The position numbers were made by a program, and so were the translations under genes. Shown one piece after another: positions 33,079-40,775 of a stretch of DNA of 54,641 nt (its first letter is position 1; every line of letters begins with the position of its first letter). Location of the stretch: the NCBI GenBank assembly GCA_964454685.1, contig CAYVTZ010000018.1, forward strand, positions 1-54,641, in the 5' to 3' direction. The notes under the pieces were generated by a model. It made no database searches and was not told the DNA's origin. It saw only the letters and a program-made list of their open reading frames with translations. The stretch is from CAYVTZ01 sp964454685 (GTDB lineage Bacteria; Bacillota; Clostridia; Christensenellales; Christensenellaceae).

Positions 33079-34008
33079 ATGCCACTCGTAACCACAAAAG
33101 AGATGTTTGCAAAGGCCTATGAAGGCGGCTATGCAATCGGCGCATTCAACGTGAACAACATGGAAATCATCCAGGGAATCACGGAAGCCGCTAAGGAGCT
33201 CAACTCTCCGCTTATTCTTCAAGTTTCCAAGGGCGCGCGCAACTACGCAAACCCGATCTATTTGAAAAAACTGGTAGAAGCAGCATTGGATGAAACCGGA
33301 CTGCCGATCGCGCTGCATCTGGACCATGGCGACAGCTTTGAAACGTGTAAATCCTGCATCGACGGCGGTTTTACTTCTGTTATGATCGATGGTTCGCACC
33401 TTTCTTTTGAAGAGAACATAACGCTCACTCGCAAAGTTGTGGAGTATGCGCATGATCATGGCGTTGTGGTGGAAGGCGAATTGGGTCGTCTTGCCGGTGT
33501 GGAGGACGACGTTAAGGTGTCTGCGGAGGATTCTTCCTACACACGTCCGGATGAAGTGCTGGAATTTGCGACTAAAACGGGATGCGACTCTCTTGCAATC
33601 GCCATTGGCACCAGCCACGGCGCGTTCAAGTTTACCGGAGAGCCTAAACTGCGTTTTGATATTCTGGAAGAAGTCACACGCATTTTGCCCGGATTTCCTA
33701 TCGTGCTGCACGGCGCATCTTCCGTGATTCCGGAATTTGTGGATATGATTAACCAGTATGGCGGCAGCATGCCCGGCGCGCAGGGTGTGCCTGAAGCGTT
33801 GCTGCGTCAAGCGGCAACCAGTGCAGTATGCAAAATCAACATCGATTCCGATCTGCGCCTTGCGATGACCGGCACCATTCGCAAATATTTTGCGGAGCAT
33901 CCGGATCACTTCGATCCGCGTCAGTACCTTGCTCCCGCACGTGACGCAATCAAACAAATGGTTGCGCACAAAATCATGAATGTGCTTGGCTGCAACGGCA
34001 AAGCTTAA
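33079..34008 (+). CDS. fba: Class II fructose-1,6-bisphosphate aldolase
   Basis: A zinc-dependent aldolase that splits fructose-1,6-bisphosphate into dihydroxyacetone phosphate and glyceraldehyde-3-phosphate. The 309-aa sequence has AFNVNNMEIIQGI, the zinc-ligand motif LHLDHGDSFE (~82-91), VEGELGRLAGVED, GTSHGAFKF and VLHGASSVI with further His ligands, and CKINIDSDLR near the C-terminus. It is monocistronic, with a strong promoter and a terminator. Confidence 0.96.
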   Translation: MPLVTTKEMFAKAYEGGYAIGAFNVNNMEIIQGITEAAKELNSPLILQVSKGARNYANPIYLKKLVEAALDETGLPIALHLDHGDSFETCKSCIDGGFTSVMIDGSHLSFEENITLTRKVVEYAHDHGVVVEGELGRLAGVEDDVKVSAEDSSYTRPDEVLEFATKTGCDSLAIAIGTSHGAFKFTGEPKLRFDILEEVTRILPGFPIVLHGASSVIPEFVDMINQYGGSMPGAQGVPEALLRQAATSAVCKINIDSDLRLAMTGTIRKYFAEHPDHFDPRQYLAPARDAIKQMVAHKIMNVLGCNGKA

Positions 34009-34020
34009 CGATTTGATCAA

Positions 34021-34067
34021 AAAACGGGGCTGCCTTCGAAGGATCGAAGCGGCTCTGTTTTTTTTGT
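34021..34067 (+). terminator. Intrinsic terminator of fba
   Basis: AAAACGGGGCTGC and a GCGGCTCTGTTTT arm pair imperfectly around a TTCGAAGGATCGAA inner stem, followed by TTTTTTTTG. Confidence 0.8.
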
Positions 34068-34109
34068 GCAAATGACGGGCGCTCTTGAGGGAAAGAGGTC
34101 ATAGAATGC

Positions 34110-34393
34110 TTATGCTGAGGGGCTGACGGTTGCGGCTTTATCGACAGCCTGAGCAAAGGTGTAGCCTTGTCCTTCGCGCCATACGGGAGGCATTGCAAAT
34201 AAGATTATAGGCTGCAACTACATATCCTGCCCCGCAAAGGGAGCTAGGGTATCGTGAAAAGTTGTTTAGTTACTTCCATATCCTTCATCTGGCGGGATAA
34301 GGCGGGTTGAGAAAGATGTAAGGATTCTGCCGCTGCGGAGACGCTTTGTTCGCGCGCGACTGCCAAAAAACACTGCAACACTCGAATTTCCAC
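34110..34393 (-). pseudogene. LysR-type regulator remnant
   Basis: On the minus strand a GTG at 34393, with AAGGA 7 nt upstream, opens 49 codons that are a clear LysR N-terminal HTH (EIRVLQCFLAVAREQSVSAA, then ESLHLSQPALSRQMKDME). Where LysR proteins continue with an LGxxLF turn, this one reads VTKQLFTIP and stops at 34244. A further stretch down to a stop at 34110 (in part PPVWREGQGYTFAQAVDKA) looks like a LysR C-terminal tail, with the middle deleted. It is divergent from the alcohol dehydrogenase gene, as LysR regulators of such loci usually are. The N-terminal part is confident; the tail match is tentative. Confidence 0.75.
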
Positions 34394-34466
34394 GAGATTT
34401 CCTTAAAAGCAAGATGCTACCCCTAAATATGCCTGTAAAGCATGAATATCTATTTAATATAAGTAT

Positions 34467-34495
34467 TTGTAATTTGAATGCTGGAGTGATACGAT
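34467..34495 (+). promoter_or_regulatory. Promoter of the alcohol dehydrogenase operon
   Basis: TTGTAA (34467-34472), 17-bp spacer, TACGAT (34490-34495), about 100 nt before ATG 34595. Confidence 0.55.
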
Positions 34496-34594
34496 TCTCA
34501 TAGAAACAGTAGCTTGGCGTTTTACCGAACAGGCAGCGTCGGCAGTAAGAAGAACCAGACGCGATCAAAACGTGGACAGAGAAAGGAATGGGTT

Positions 34595-35764
34595 ATGTTA
34601 GGAAATTTTAGTTACTCGAATCCGACGAAGCTATATTTTGGCGATTCGTCGATTGAAGCGCTACGAGAGGAGCTTCCAAAATATGGTGCAAGAGTGATGC
34701 TGATCTACGGCGGCGGCTCCATCAAGCGCAACGGAATTTATGAGGATGTGTTAGAGATTTTGGAGGAGTGCGGCAAAACTGTGGTGGAGGACTGCGGCGT
34801 GATGCCCAACCCTACGGTGGAAAAACTGTACGAAGGATGCCGCATCGCGCGGGAAAACAACGTGGATCTTTTGTTGGCGGTGGGGGGCGGATCCGTCTGC
34901 GATTATGCCAAAGCGGTTTCGGTTTCAACGCATTGCACGGAGGAGCCGTGGGAAAAATATTTTCTGCGCATGGAGGATGTGGACAACAAAATCATCCCGG
35001 TAGGGTGTGTGTTGACGATGGTGGGCACAGGGTCGGAAATGAACGGCGGCACTGTGATTACGCATCCTGCACAGCAAAAGAAAATCGGGCATGTGTTTGG
35101 CGAGCAGGTTTTCCCGAAATTTTCCATACTGAATCCGGCGTATACCTTCACAATTCCAAAATATCAGATGGTGGCAGGCTTTTTCGACATCATGTCGCAC
35201 ATTTTGGAACAATATTTTTCGGGTGAGGACGACAACACTTCTGATTATCTGATGGAAGGGCTGCTGCACTCGCTGATTCATTCCTCGCGCATTGCGCTGC
35301 AAAACCCAACGGACTATGAGGCACGCAGCAACATCATGTGGATTGCCACCTGGGCGCTGAACACGCTGGTGTCAAAAGGAAAGACAACAGACTGGATGGT
35401 GCACATGATTGGTCAATCGATCGGTGCGTACACAGACGCAACCCACGGCATGACGCTTTCGGCGATCTCGATGGCATACTATCGCAGGATTGCTCCATTC
35501 GGACTGGCGAAATTCAAGCGGTTTGCACGTAATGTTTGGGGTGTGCAGACGCAAGGGAAAACAGACCATGAGATTGCAATGGAAGGACTGGATTGCATGG
35601 AAGCGTATATGAGAGAACTGGGACTGGTGATGGACATTTGTACGTTGGGCGTGCAGGAGAGTATGCTAAAGGACATTGCGAACAGTGTTTTCGTGATGCG
35701 CGGAGGATATCAGGTGCTGGATGAAGACGCGATTGTTGAAGTTTTGCAAAGCAGCATGATGTGA
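34595..35764 (+). CDS. Iron-containing alcohol dehydrogenase (YqhD/butanol-dehydrogenase type)
   Basis: A 389-aa group III alcohol dehydrogenase, probably NAD(P)H-dependent and reducing aldehydes. It has the cofactor-binding GGGSIKRNG (~40-48) and VGGGSVCDYAKAV (~94-106), the Asp and His of FFDIMSH, and the two later His ligands in WMVHMIGQ and DATHGMTLS. ATG 34595 with AAAGGA upstream begins MLGNFSYSNPTKLYFG, the family's normal start; a longer frame from 34514 is unsupported. It is followed 10 nt later by an acetyltransferase gene. The neighbours upstream and further downstream are decayed. Confidence 0.93.
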   Translation: MLGNFSYSNPTKLYFGDSSIEALREELPKYGARVMLIYGGGSIKRNGIYEDVLEILEECGKTVVEDCGVMPNPTVEKLYEGCRIARENNVDLLLAVGGGSVCDYAKAVSVSTHCTEEPWEKYFLRMEDVDNKIIPVGCVLTMVGTGSEMNGGTVITHPAQQKKIGHVFGEQVFPKFSILNPAYTFTIPKYQMVAGFFDIMSHILEQYFSGEDDNTSDYLMEGLLHSLIHSSRIALQNPTDYEARSNIMWIATWALNTLVSKGKTTDWMVHMIGQSIGAYTDATHGMTLSAISMAYYRRIAPFGLAKFKRFARNVWGVQTQGKTDHEIAMEGLDCMEAYMRELGLVMDICTLGVQESMLKDIANSVFVMRGGYQVLDEDAIVEVLQSSMM

Positions 35765-35774
35765 GGAAGAGAAG

Positions 35775-36338
35775 ATGGATTTGAAGGAATATTTAGATCA
35801 TTTAAACCGCGGGCAGACCGTTGTGGGTGGATCGGAAACCCACCTGTATATGCATGAAGTGAACATGCAGGCAAGGCGTATTACGATGGAATTGAACAAT
35901 GCGTATCACACGCCGGAGGAAGTCCGAGATTTGTTTTCATTGTTGATCGGTCAGCCGGTGGATGATGAGTTTGCTGTATTCCCGCCGTTTTATACGGACT
36001 GCGGGAAGAACATCCGGATTGGGAAAAATGTGTTCATCAACACAGGATGCCATTTTCAGGATCAGGGTGGCATTACCATTGGTGACAACACGATGATTGG
36101 GCATAATGTGGTGCTGACCACGCTCAATCATGATTTTTCGGCTGAACGGCGCAGGGACATGTACCCGGCACCCATCGTCATTGAACGCGATGTTTGGATT
36201 TGTGCGAGCGTAACCATAACGCCCGGTGTAAGAATCGGGGAGGGGGCGATTATTGCGGCGGGCGCCGTGGTGACCAAGGACGTTCCCGCGCGCGTGATTG
36301 CGGGTGGTGTTCCGGCGAGGGTCATCCGTTATATATAA
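35775..36338 (+). CDS. Left-handed beta-helix sugar O-acetyltransferase (maltose/galactoside acetyltransferase type)
   Basis: A 187-aa hexapeptide-repeat acetyltransferase using acetyl-CoA. It has the maltose-acetyltransferase N-terminal helices (~5-55), then hexapeptide turns with FINTGCHFQDQGGITIGDN, the catalytic His in LTTLNHDF (~residue 118), and VWICASVTITPGV and AAGAVVTKDVPA. The usual IGxNVWIG turn reads RDVWICAS, a small change. AGGAAGAGAAG precedes the ATG. It is co-transcribed with the alcohol dehydrogenase. Confidence 0.9.
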   Translation: MDLKEYLDHLNRGQTVVGGSETHLYMHEVNMQARRITMELNNAYHTPEEVRDLFSLLIGQPVDDEFAVFPPFYTDCGKNIRIGKNVFINTGCHFQDQGGITIGDNTMIGHNVVLTTLNHDFSAERRRDMYPAPIVIERDVWICASVTITPGVRIGEGAIIAAGAVVTKDVPARVIAGGVPARVIRYI

Positions 36339-36351
36339 GGAAGAGGAACAA

Positions 36352-36677
36352 GTGAAGAAACAGGTCTTTGTGATCAAAACAAGTTTGCGCCGTGGCGGGA
36401 ATTCAGAACGCCTGTGGCGAGAGGATCAGCGGGACGCTTGCCTATTACGCGCCGTGGGGCGACGTTGCTATTTTTTGCGGGCAGCGTAACAAAGCCTTTG
36501 TCCATCGAAACGGGAGAGCTGATGCTTTTCGGCGAGGACTGTTTGGCCTGATTCTATGAGGACTTCACGACTCGTTACAGCCATACGCCGCTGGGAAAAA
36601 TGCGGAATTCGTCCGACCTGTGACAGGCGTTGGGACAAGGAACGGTTGAAGTGACGCTTGAGGTGGCGCCGGAATAA
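36352..36677 (+). pseudogene. Decayed flavodoxin-reductase/cyclophilin-like gene(s)
   Basis: A GTG at 36352 opens KKQVFVIKTSLRRGGNSERL, which looks like the start of an NADPH-dependent FMN reductase, but similarity ends after ~20 residues. In a second frame TLAYYAPWGDVAIFCG (about 36434-36480) and in a third (36492-36677) GELMLFGEDCLA, stop, FYEDFTTRYSHTPLGKM resemble a cyclophilin-like fold protein. Two TGA codons interrupt the last frame, at 36558 and 36621. Deletion, frameshift and nonsense changes together mark this as a pseudogene. It lies directly after the acetyltransferase gene. Confidence 0.75.
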
Positions 36678-36692
36678 ATTCTTCCAATGAAA

Positions 36693-36722
36693 ACGGCACA
36701 TCGCAACGCTGCGATATGCCGT
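36693..36722. other. Long inverted repeat
   Basis: ACGGCACATCGCA and TGCGATATGCCGT pair 12 of 13 bases around a 4-nt loop. No T-run follows on the plus strand. It lies between the pseudogene and the terminator at 36748. Confidence 0.7.
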
Positions 36723-36747
36723 GTGTACAGAATGAATATGGAGCGGG

Positions 36748-36774
36748 AAGCCTGACGATGTGTCGGGCTTTTTT
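36748..36774 (+). terminator. Intrinsic terminator at the end of the redox locus
   Basis: AAGCCTGAC and GTCGGGCTT with a 5-nt loop and TTTTT after. It separates the plus-strand locus from the converging minus-strand FliB-like gene. Confidence 0.85.
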
Positions 36775-36777
36775 GTG

Positions 36778-38004
36778 TTACCACCGCACCAGATAAACCA
36801 GATGTGCAAGCGACGCGCTATCGTTTTCTTTGAGCGTGGCGCAAAGCTGCTTGCGGAAGTCTTTGGCATGCGCATACTCGCGCCCAACCATCACGACAGC
36901 CCGGATAAAGTCAGCCTCTTGAAGTGAATCATCGAGAAAGCCGGCGGCGGAAACCTTGAGCAACGTATACAGATAGACCAGCTGGATGTAAGCGTCCCAC
37001 AAGTCGAAATCTGCGTTGAAGGGGAAGGTGCGCGTGAATAATTCATTCACCAAGATATTTTCCAACGCTCGCGGATGCCGGTTCAAGAACGCTGCAAACC
37101 GTTGACGTGCAGGCATGACCTGAGCTGCGTCAACAGAGGTCGTGATGCGATCTTCGCTTTGGTGGACGGTGATGCCAAGATTTGCGTAGACACGTTCCTG
37201 AAAGTGGCTGAGTGTGGGTGTGCCGCTGAACCGGCTCAGGAATTTTTGCGCGTCGCTGACAACAACGCATGGGTTTGGCTCGAAATCCGGGAACGCATCG
37301 GCATATACGCCGGATTGCGCCGCGGTCAGGAATTGATCGACAAAAGCGGGAATACGGTGCGTTTCCTGCTCCAGAGCCATCAGCTCTTTGATTGCCATGC
37401 CAACAAGCAGAACTCGATCGTCCAGAGAACAGGAATCCAGTTGCAGCAAGGAGAGGAACAAAATCTGAAGATCGAAATGGTAGGCCGCAATGGGGAAGAT
37501 ACGAATTAAGTTATCGTTGATCTCCGCAATCCATTTGGTATAGTTGACGACTTCATCCTGAACGCTTTCAAATGCTACGCCATCTTGCTGCGCAAGCAAC
37601 AAGCGCACCACTTCTTCACAGCCGATGGAAAGAGACTGCTCGTAGCTGCCCTGCATATGCGCCACGCTGCGGGGGAACTGCTTGCAGATGGCGGGCAGAT
37701 AATCATATCCGCATGTAAGCTGAAAACGACACAAGCCTTCCTCGTTGAGCAGTGGGCATAACTGCTCGCCATCGTTGTTCATCTGGATGGCGGCATATTG
37801 ATCGCGCGTGCGGTCTTCTTTGATGCGTTTGAAGGTACGCCGCACGATTTCGTCAAGCTCCGGCGGCATACTTGCGCTGCGCAGCTTATCATAATCGTGC
37901 TTATTGACCGAAACACTCCAATGATTGCAACAGGTATACTTGCAGTCGCCGCCTGTACACTGGAATTGTGTGTAATACGTGGGGCGTAAGATTTGTCCTT
38001 GCAT
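36778..38004 (-). CDS. FliB-like flagellin lysine-N-methylase
   Basis: A 408-aa protein of the FliB/YkgJ-type family, whose characterised member methylates lysines of flagellin. The N-terminal cysteine cluster QCTGGDCKYTCCNHW (~12-26) and CPLLNEEGLCRF, LPAICKQFPR and the later GCEEVVRLLL are typical and probably bind a metal or Fe-S centre. ATG 38004 begins MQGQILRPTYYTQFQC. The frame continues upstream without similarity. It has its own promoter. No flagellin gene lies in the window, so the target is inferred only from the family. Confidence 0.87.
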   Translation of the reverse strand: MQGQILRPTYYTQFQCTGGDCKYTCCNHWSVSVNKHDYDKLRSASMPPELDEIVRRTFKRIKEDRTRDQYAAIQMNNDGEQLCPLLNEEGLCRFQLTCGYDYLPAICKQFPRSVAHMQGSYEQSLSIGCEEVVRLLLAQQDGVAFESVQDEVVNYTKWIAEINDNLIRIFPIAAYHFDLQILFLSLLQLDSCSLDDRVLLVGMAIKELMALEQETHRIPAFVDQFLTAAQSGVYADAFPDFEPNPCVVVSDAQKFLSRFSGTPTLSHFQERVYANLGITVHQSEDRITTSVDAAQVMPARQRFAAFLNRHPRALENILVNELFTRTFPFNADFDLWDAYIQLVYLYTLLKVSAAGFLDDSLQEADFIRAVVMVGREYAHAKDFRKQLCATLKENDSASLAHLVYLVRW

Positions 38005-38061
38005 GAACGATGTTCCTCTTTTCTGATATTTTTCCGCGTAATGTTTTTTGATCGTGATTTC

Positions 38062-38090
38062 ATGATACCGTGTGCGGTGGAGGATGTCAA
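38062..38090 (-). promoter_or_regulatory. Promoter of the FliB-like gene
   Basis: Minus-strand TTGACA (38090-38085), 17-bp spacer, TATCAT (38067-38062). Confidence 0.82.
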
Positions 38091-38231
38091 CCTTCACGGA
38101 ATTGGCTGTGGCAGGCTGATTATAGTGCGCGAAAAATACGAGAGGGAAGATGCGCCTCGTGAAAAGGGGTTTTCGGCTTGGCTGTGCGGAAATCTGCTGA
38201 TTAATTTTTGAACAAATTGTGAAAATAACAC

Positions 38232-38260
38232 TTGCGTTATCGTGTATTAGATGCTAAAAT
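38232..38260 (+). promoter_or_regulatory. Promoter of the dcw (division and cell wall) cluster
   Basis: TTGCGT (38232-38237), 17-bp spacer, TAAAAT (38255-38260), immediately followed by three MraZ-type repeats. Confidence 0.75.
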
Positions 38261-38266
38261 CAATAG

Positions 38267-38296
38267 AAAGTGGTGAAAAGTGGTTAAAAGTGGCTA
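38267..38296 (+). promoter_or_regulatory. MraZ box: three 10-bp repeats
   Basis: AAAGTGGTGA, AAAGTGGTTA and AAAGTGGCTA stand head to tail at 38267, 38277 and 38287, an exact 10-bp period. The AAAGTGG unit is the recognition element described for MraZ regulators. Placed over the start of transcription, it should give autorepression of the cluster. Confidence 0.88.
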
Positions 38297-38310
38297 ATTT
38301 GGTATGAAAA

Positions 38311-38742
38311 ATGTTGATCGGTGAATATTCCCACAATTTAGATGCCAAAGGCAGAGTATTTATGCCCGCAAAATTACGGGACGATTTGGGTGAAACCTTT
38401 ATCGTAACGAAGGGCGTTGGGAAATGCTTGTTTGTGTTTGGACTGGGGGAGTGGGAAGCGTTTGCGGGGAAGCTGAAAACGCTGCCGATTGCGGATACCA
38501 AAGCGCAGAGCTTTGCGCGTATGCTGTTTGCCAGCGCTTGTGAGTGCGAAGGGGACAAGATGGGACGCATTTTGCTGCCCCAGCGCCTGAGATACCACAT
38601 TGGCGCGCAAAAAGAGCTTGTGATCATTGGCGTGATGTCGCGCGTGGAAATCTGGTCGCGCGAGGGATGGGATGAATACAACGATAGCGCATACGGTGAT
38701 TACGAAGAAACACTACAAAAATTAGCGGAGCTTGGAATCTGA
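38311..38742 (+). CDS. mraZ: Transcriptional regulator MraZ
   Basis: MraZ is an AbrB-like, ring-forming DNA-binding protein at the head of dcw clusters. The 143-aa sequence has the two tandem SpoVT/AbrB-like units: LIGEYSHNLDAKGRVFMPAKLRDDLG (in family form, ~2-27) and ECEGDKMGRILLPQRLRYHIG (~78-98), each with the conserved D-x-K/M-GR. No convincing Shine-Dalgarno precedes ATG 38311. Its TGA shares one base with the rsmH ATG. Its own recognition repeats lie just upstream. Confidence 0.96.
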   Translation: MLIGEYSHNLDAKGRVFMPAKLRDDLGETFIVTKGVGKCLFVFGLGEWEAFAGKLKTLPIADTKAQSFARMLFASACECEGDKMGRILLPQRLRYHIGAQKELVIIGVMSRVEIWSREGWDEYNDSAYGDYEETLQKLAELGI

Positions 38743-39671
38743 TGCATGTATCGGTTTTATTTGAAGAGACACTGGATCTCATGAACCTGAAACCGGGCAT
38801 GAGCGTGGTGGACGGCACGCTGGGCGGCGGCGGACACGCGCAGGGTATTTTGCAGCGTATCGCCCCAAACGGAATGCTGATAGGCATTGATAAAGATGTG
38901 GACGCCATTGCACGCTGCAAGGAACGCTTGCGCGATCAAAACGTGCGGCTGGTGCATCGGGATTTTAAAGCAGTTACAGAGGTGCTTGAGGAAGTTGGCA
39001 TTGCGGCGATCGACGCGGCGGTGCTGGACTTGGGCGTCTCGTCCTTTCAACTGGACGAAGCGGAGCGCGGATTTTCTTACATGCAGGACGCGCCGCTGGA
39101 CATGCGTATGAATCGCACGGATGATCTGAGCGCGGTAGACGTGGTCAATGGTTATTCACAGGAAGAACTGACGCGTGTGATTCGGGAATATGGAGAAGAA
39201 AAATGGGCGGCGCGTATTGCGCAATTCATTGTGAACACCCGAAGCAAGGCGAAGATTGAAACGACGCTGGAGCTGGAAACCATCATTAAGCAGGCGATTC
39301 CGGCGGCGGCGCGACGGGAGGGTCCACACCCTGCCAAACGCACCTTTCAGGCGTTGCGAATTGAAGTGAACGGGGAGCTGCGTGATTTAGGCAAGGCGAT
39401 GGAAGATTATACCGCCTCATTGAAGCCGGGCGGCAGACTGGCGGTAATCACATTTCACTCGCTGGAAGACCGCATTGTAAAGCAGGCGTTCAAAAAGCTG
39501 CAACAGCCATGTGAATGTCCGAGTTCTTTTCCGATTTGCGTATGCGGGAAAAAGCCGAGCGCAAAAATCGTTACACGAAAGCCGGTGACGCCAAGTGCAC
39601 AGGAACTGGAAGAGAACCCGAGAGCGAGAAGCGCGAAGCTGCGCGTACTGGAAAAAATCAACGAAGGGTAA
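38742..39671 (+). CDS. rsmH: 16S rRNA (cytosine(1402)-N4)-methyltransferase
   Basis: RsmH methylates N4 of C1402 in 16S rRNA. The 309-aa protein has the SAM-binding VDGTLGGGGHAQGI (~24-37), AAVLDLGVSSFQLDEAERGFS, the inserted helical domain, and GGRLAVITFHSLEDRIVK near the C-terminus. The ATG overlaps the mraZ stop (TGATG), so the two are translationally coupled. The 3' end has ENPRARSAKLRVLEK, the standard family ending. Confidence 0.97.
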   Translation: MHVSVLFEETLDLMNLKPGMSVVDGTLGGGGHAQGILQRIAPNGMLIGIDKDVDAIARCKERLRDQNVRLVHRDFKAVTEVLEEVGIAAIDAAVLDLGVSSFQLDEAERGFSYMQDAPLDMRMNRTDDLSAVDVVNGYSQEELTRVIREYGEEKWAARIAQFIVNTRSKAKIETTLELETIIKQAIPAAARREGPHPAKRTFQALRIEVNGELRDLGKAMEDYTASLKPGGRLAVITFHSLEDRIVKQAFKKLQQPCECPSSFPICVCGKKPSAKIVTRKPVTPSAQELEENPRARSAKLRVLEKINEG

Positions 39672-39683
39672 GAGGGCATAACG

Positions 39684-40694
39684 ATGAATGCAATGCCAAA
39701 ATATGCTTACGACAACAGGCAGACCCGTGAGCGGGGACGCGTGCAGTCGCTGGCACACTACAAAGCGAATCAGAATATTTTCGTTGGCAATGATACATAT
39801 GAGGAACGCAAGCGACAGATCCAAATTCAGGAGGCGTATTTGCGCGAACAGGCGCGTGCGCGTCAGCAGCAGGCAGAGCAAAAGCGTATGATGCAATATG
39901 CTATGATGCAGCGTCAAAAAGCGGCGATGGAGGCAAAGCGGCAGAAGGACATGCGCGTACTGGAAGAGGCGCGTAAACACTATTTGCTGCGCAAGGATGA
40001 GGAGCGCCGCCGCCGTGAGGTATACGAGCGTGACGCGATGTTCCGCAGCAACGCAAATGCGGGTGGCAGGCAGATTGCCTACGCGGGAACGGTAGCAGAA
40101 AATTTTATGGAAACACAAATCCAGCCGGTGAAACAGTACAAGAAGGAAAACAAGGCGGATTACAAAAAAATCGTGCGCAAGCAACTCAAAAAGACGCCGG
40201 TGCATGGCTTTGATATGGCTGCAGCGGGAGAACTGGCTGTCAACTATGACGGCATTCGCCCGGTGGCGGAGAAGATAAACGCGGGCAAAAAGCGCGGCAT
40301 CGTTTCGACCATCGTACTGGTGATTGCTGTGTTTGCGGTGCTATCCGGCGTTTTGGTGCGCTATGCGCAAGTGAGCGATGCTCGATATGCGGGAGCGCAG
40401 ACGCAGATGCGGATCAAGACATTGCAACAGCAGATTGACAAAGTGAAAACGGACATTGCTCTGCGCGAGAATTTGAGCAGCATCCAATCCGGCGCAACAA
40501 ACAATCTTGGCATGGGACAGGCAAAGGACAATCAGATCGTGTTTGTACCGCCGATGGTATCACAGACAGCCGAACCGCAAGTGTCCGAACCGGAAACAGC
40601 CGAGCAAGTTCCCGAAACGACAATGGGAGTGGGCAGGTTCTTTGAAGAGCTGGTGAACGCAGTGAAGGGGCTGTTTGCAAATTTTGAAGTTTAA
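39684..40694 (+). CDS. ftsL: FtsL-like division protein with a very long cytoplasmic domain
   Basis: The position between rsmH and the PBP gene, a single transmembrane helix (~203-223), a short extracytoplasmic coiled coil (LKTLQQQIDKV in family form, ~245-268) and the conserved NNLGMGQAKDNQIVFV element identify an FtsL-type protein, which with its partners activates septal wall synthesis. It is unusual in having ~200 residues before the membrane: a highly charged Arg/Lys/Glu/Gln helix (~45-120) likely to form a coiled coil. Typical FtsL is 90-130 aa; this is 336 aa. The ~60-residue tail ends in an amphipathic segment (FFEELVNAVKGLFANF). Confidence 0.78.
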   Translation: MNAMPKYAYDNRQTRERGRVQSLAHYKANQNIFVGNDTYEERKRQIQIQEAYLREQARARQQQAEQKRMMQYAMMQRQKAAMEAKRQKDMRVLEEARKHYLLRKDEERRRREVYERDAMFRSNANAGGRQIAYAGTVAENFMETQIQPVKQYKKENKADYKKIVRKQLKKTPVHGFDMAAAGELAVNYDGIRPVAEKINAGKKRGIVSTIVLVIAVFAVLSGVLVRYAQVSDARYAGAQTQMRIKTLQQQIDKVKTDIALRENLSSIQSGATNNLGMGQAKDNQIVFVPPMVSQTAEPQVSEPETAEQVPETTMGVGRFFEELVNAVKGLFANFEV

Positions 40695-40775
40695 TGCTAA
40701 GCTAGACCATGAGTTGACAACCATGTGTGCAGCGCAAAGGGCGACGAGAGAACGGTAGCGAGGAGTACGATCCTT

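Noticed and set aside
33049..34071. 340-aa minus-strand ORF opposite fba
   Set aside because: Antisense shadow of fba without a ribosome binding site; composition rich in His/Arg as expected from reverse-strand reading.
36492..36677. Idea that the two in-frame TGA codons are read as an amino acid (recoding or selenocysteine)
   Set aside because: TGA is a normal stop in this window (acpS, mraZ, kinase overlap) and the adjacent frames are also broken, so gene decay is simpler.
40725..40775. GTG start of the PBP-like gene at 40725
   Set aside because: No ribosome binding site; the extra residues lack similarity and TTG 40776 has AGGAG upstream.
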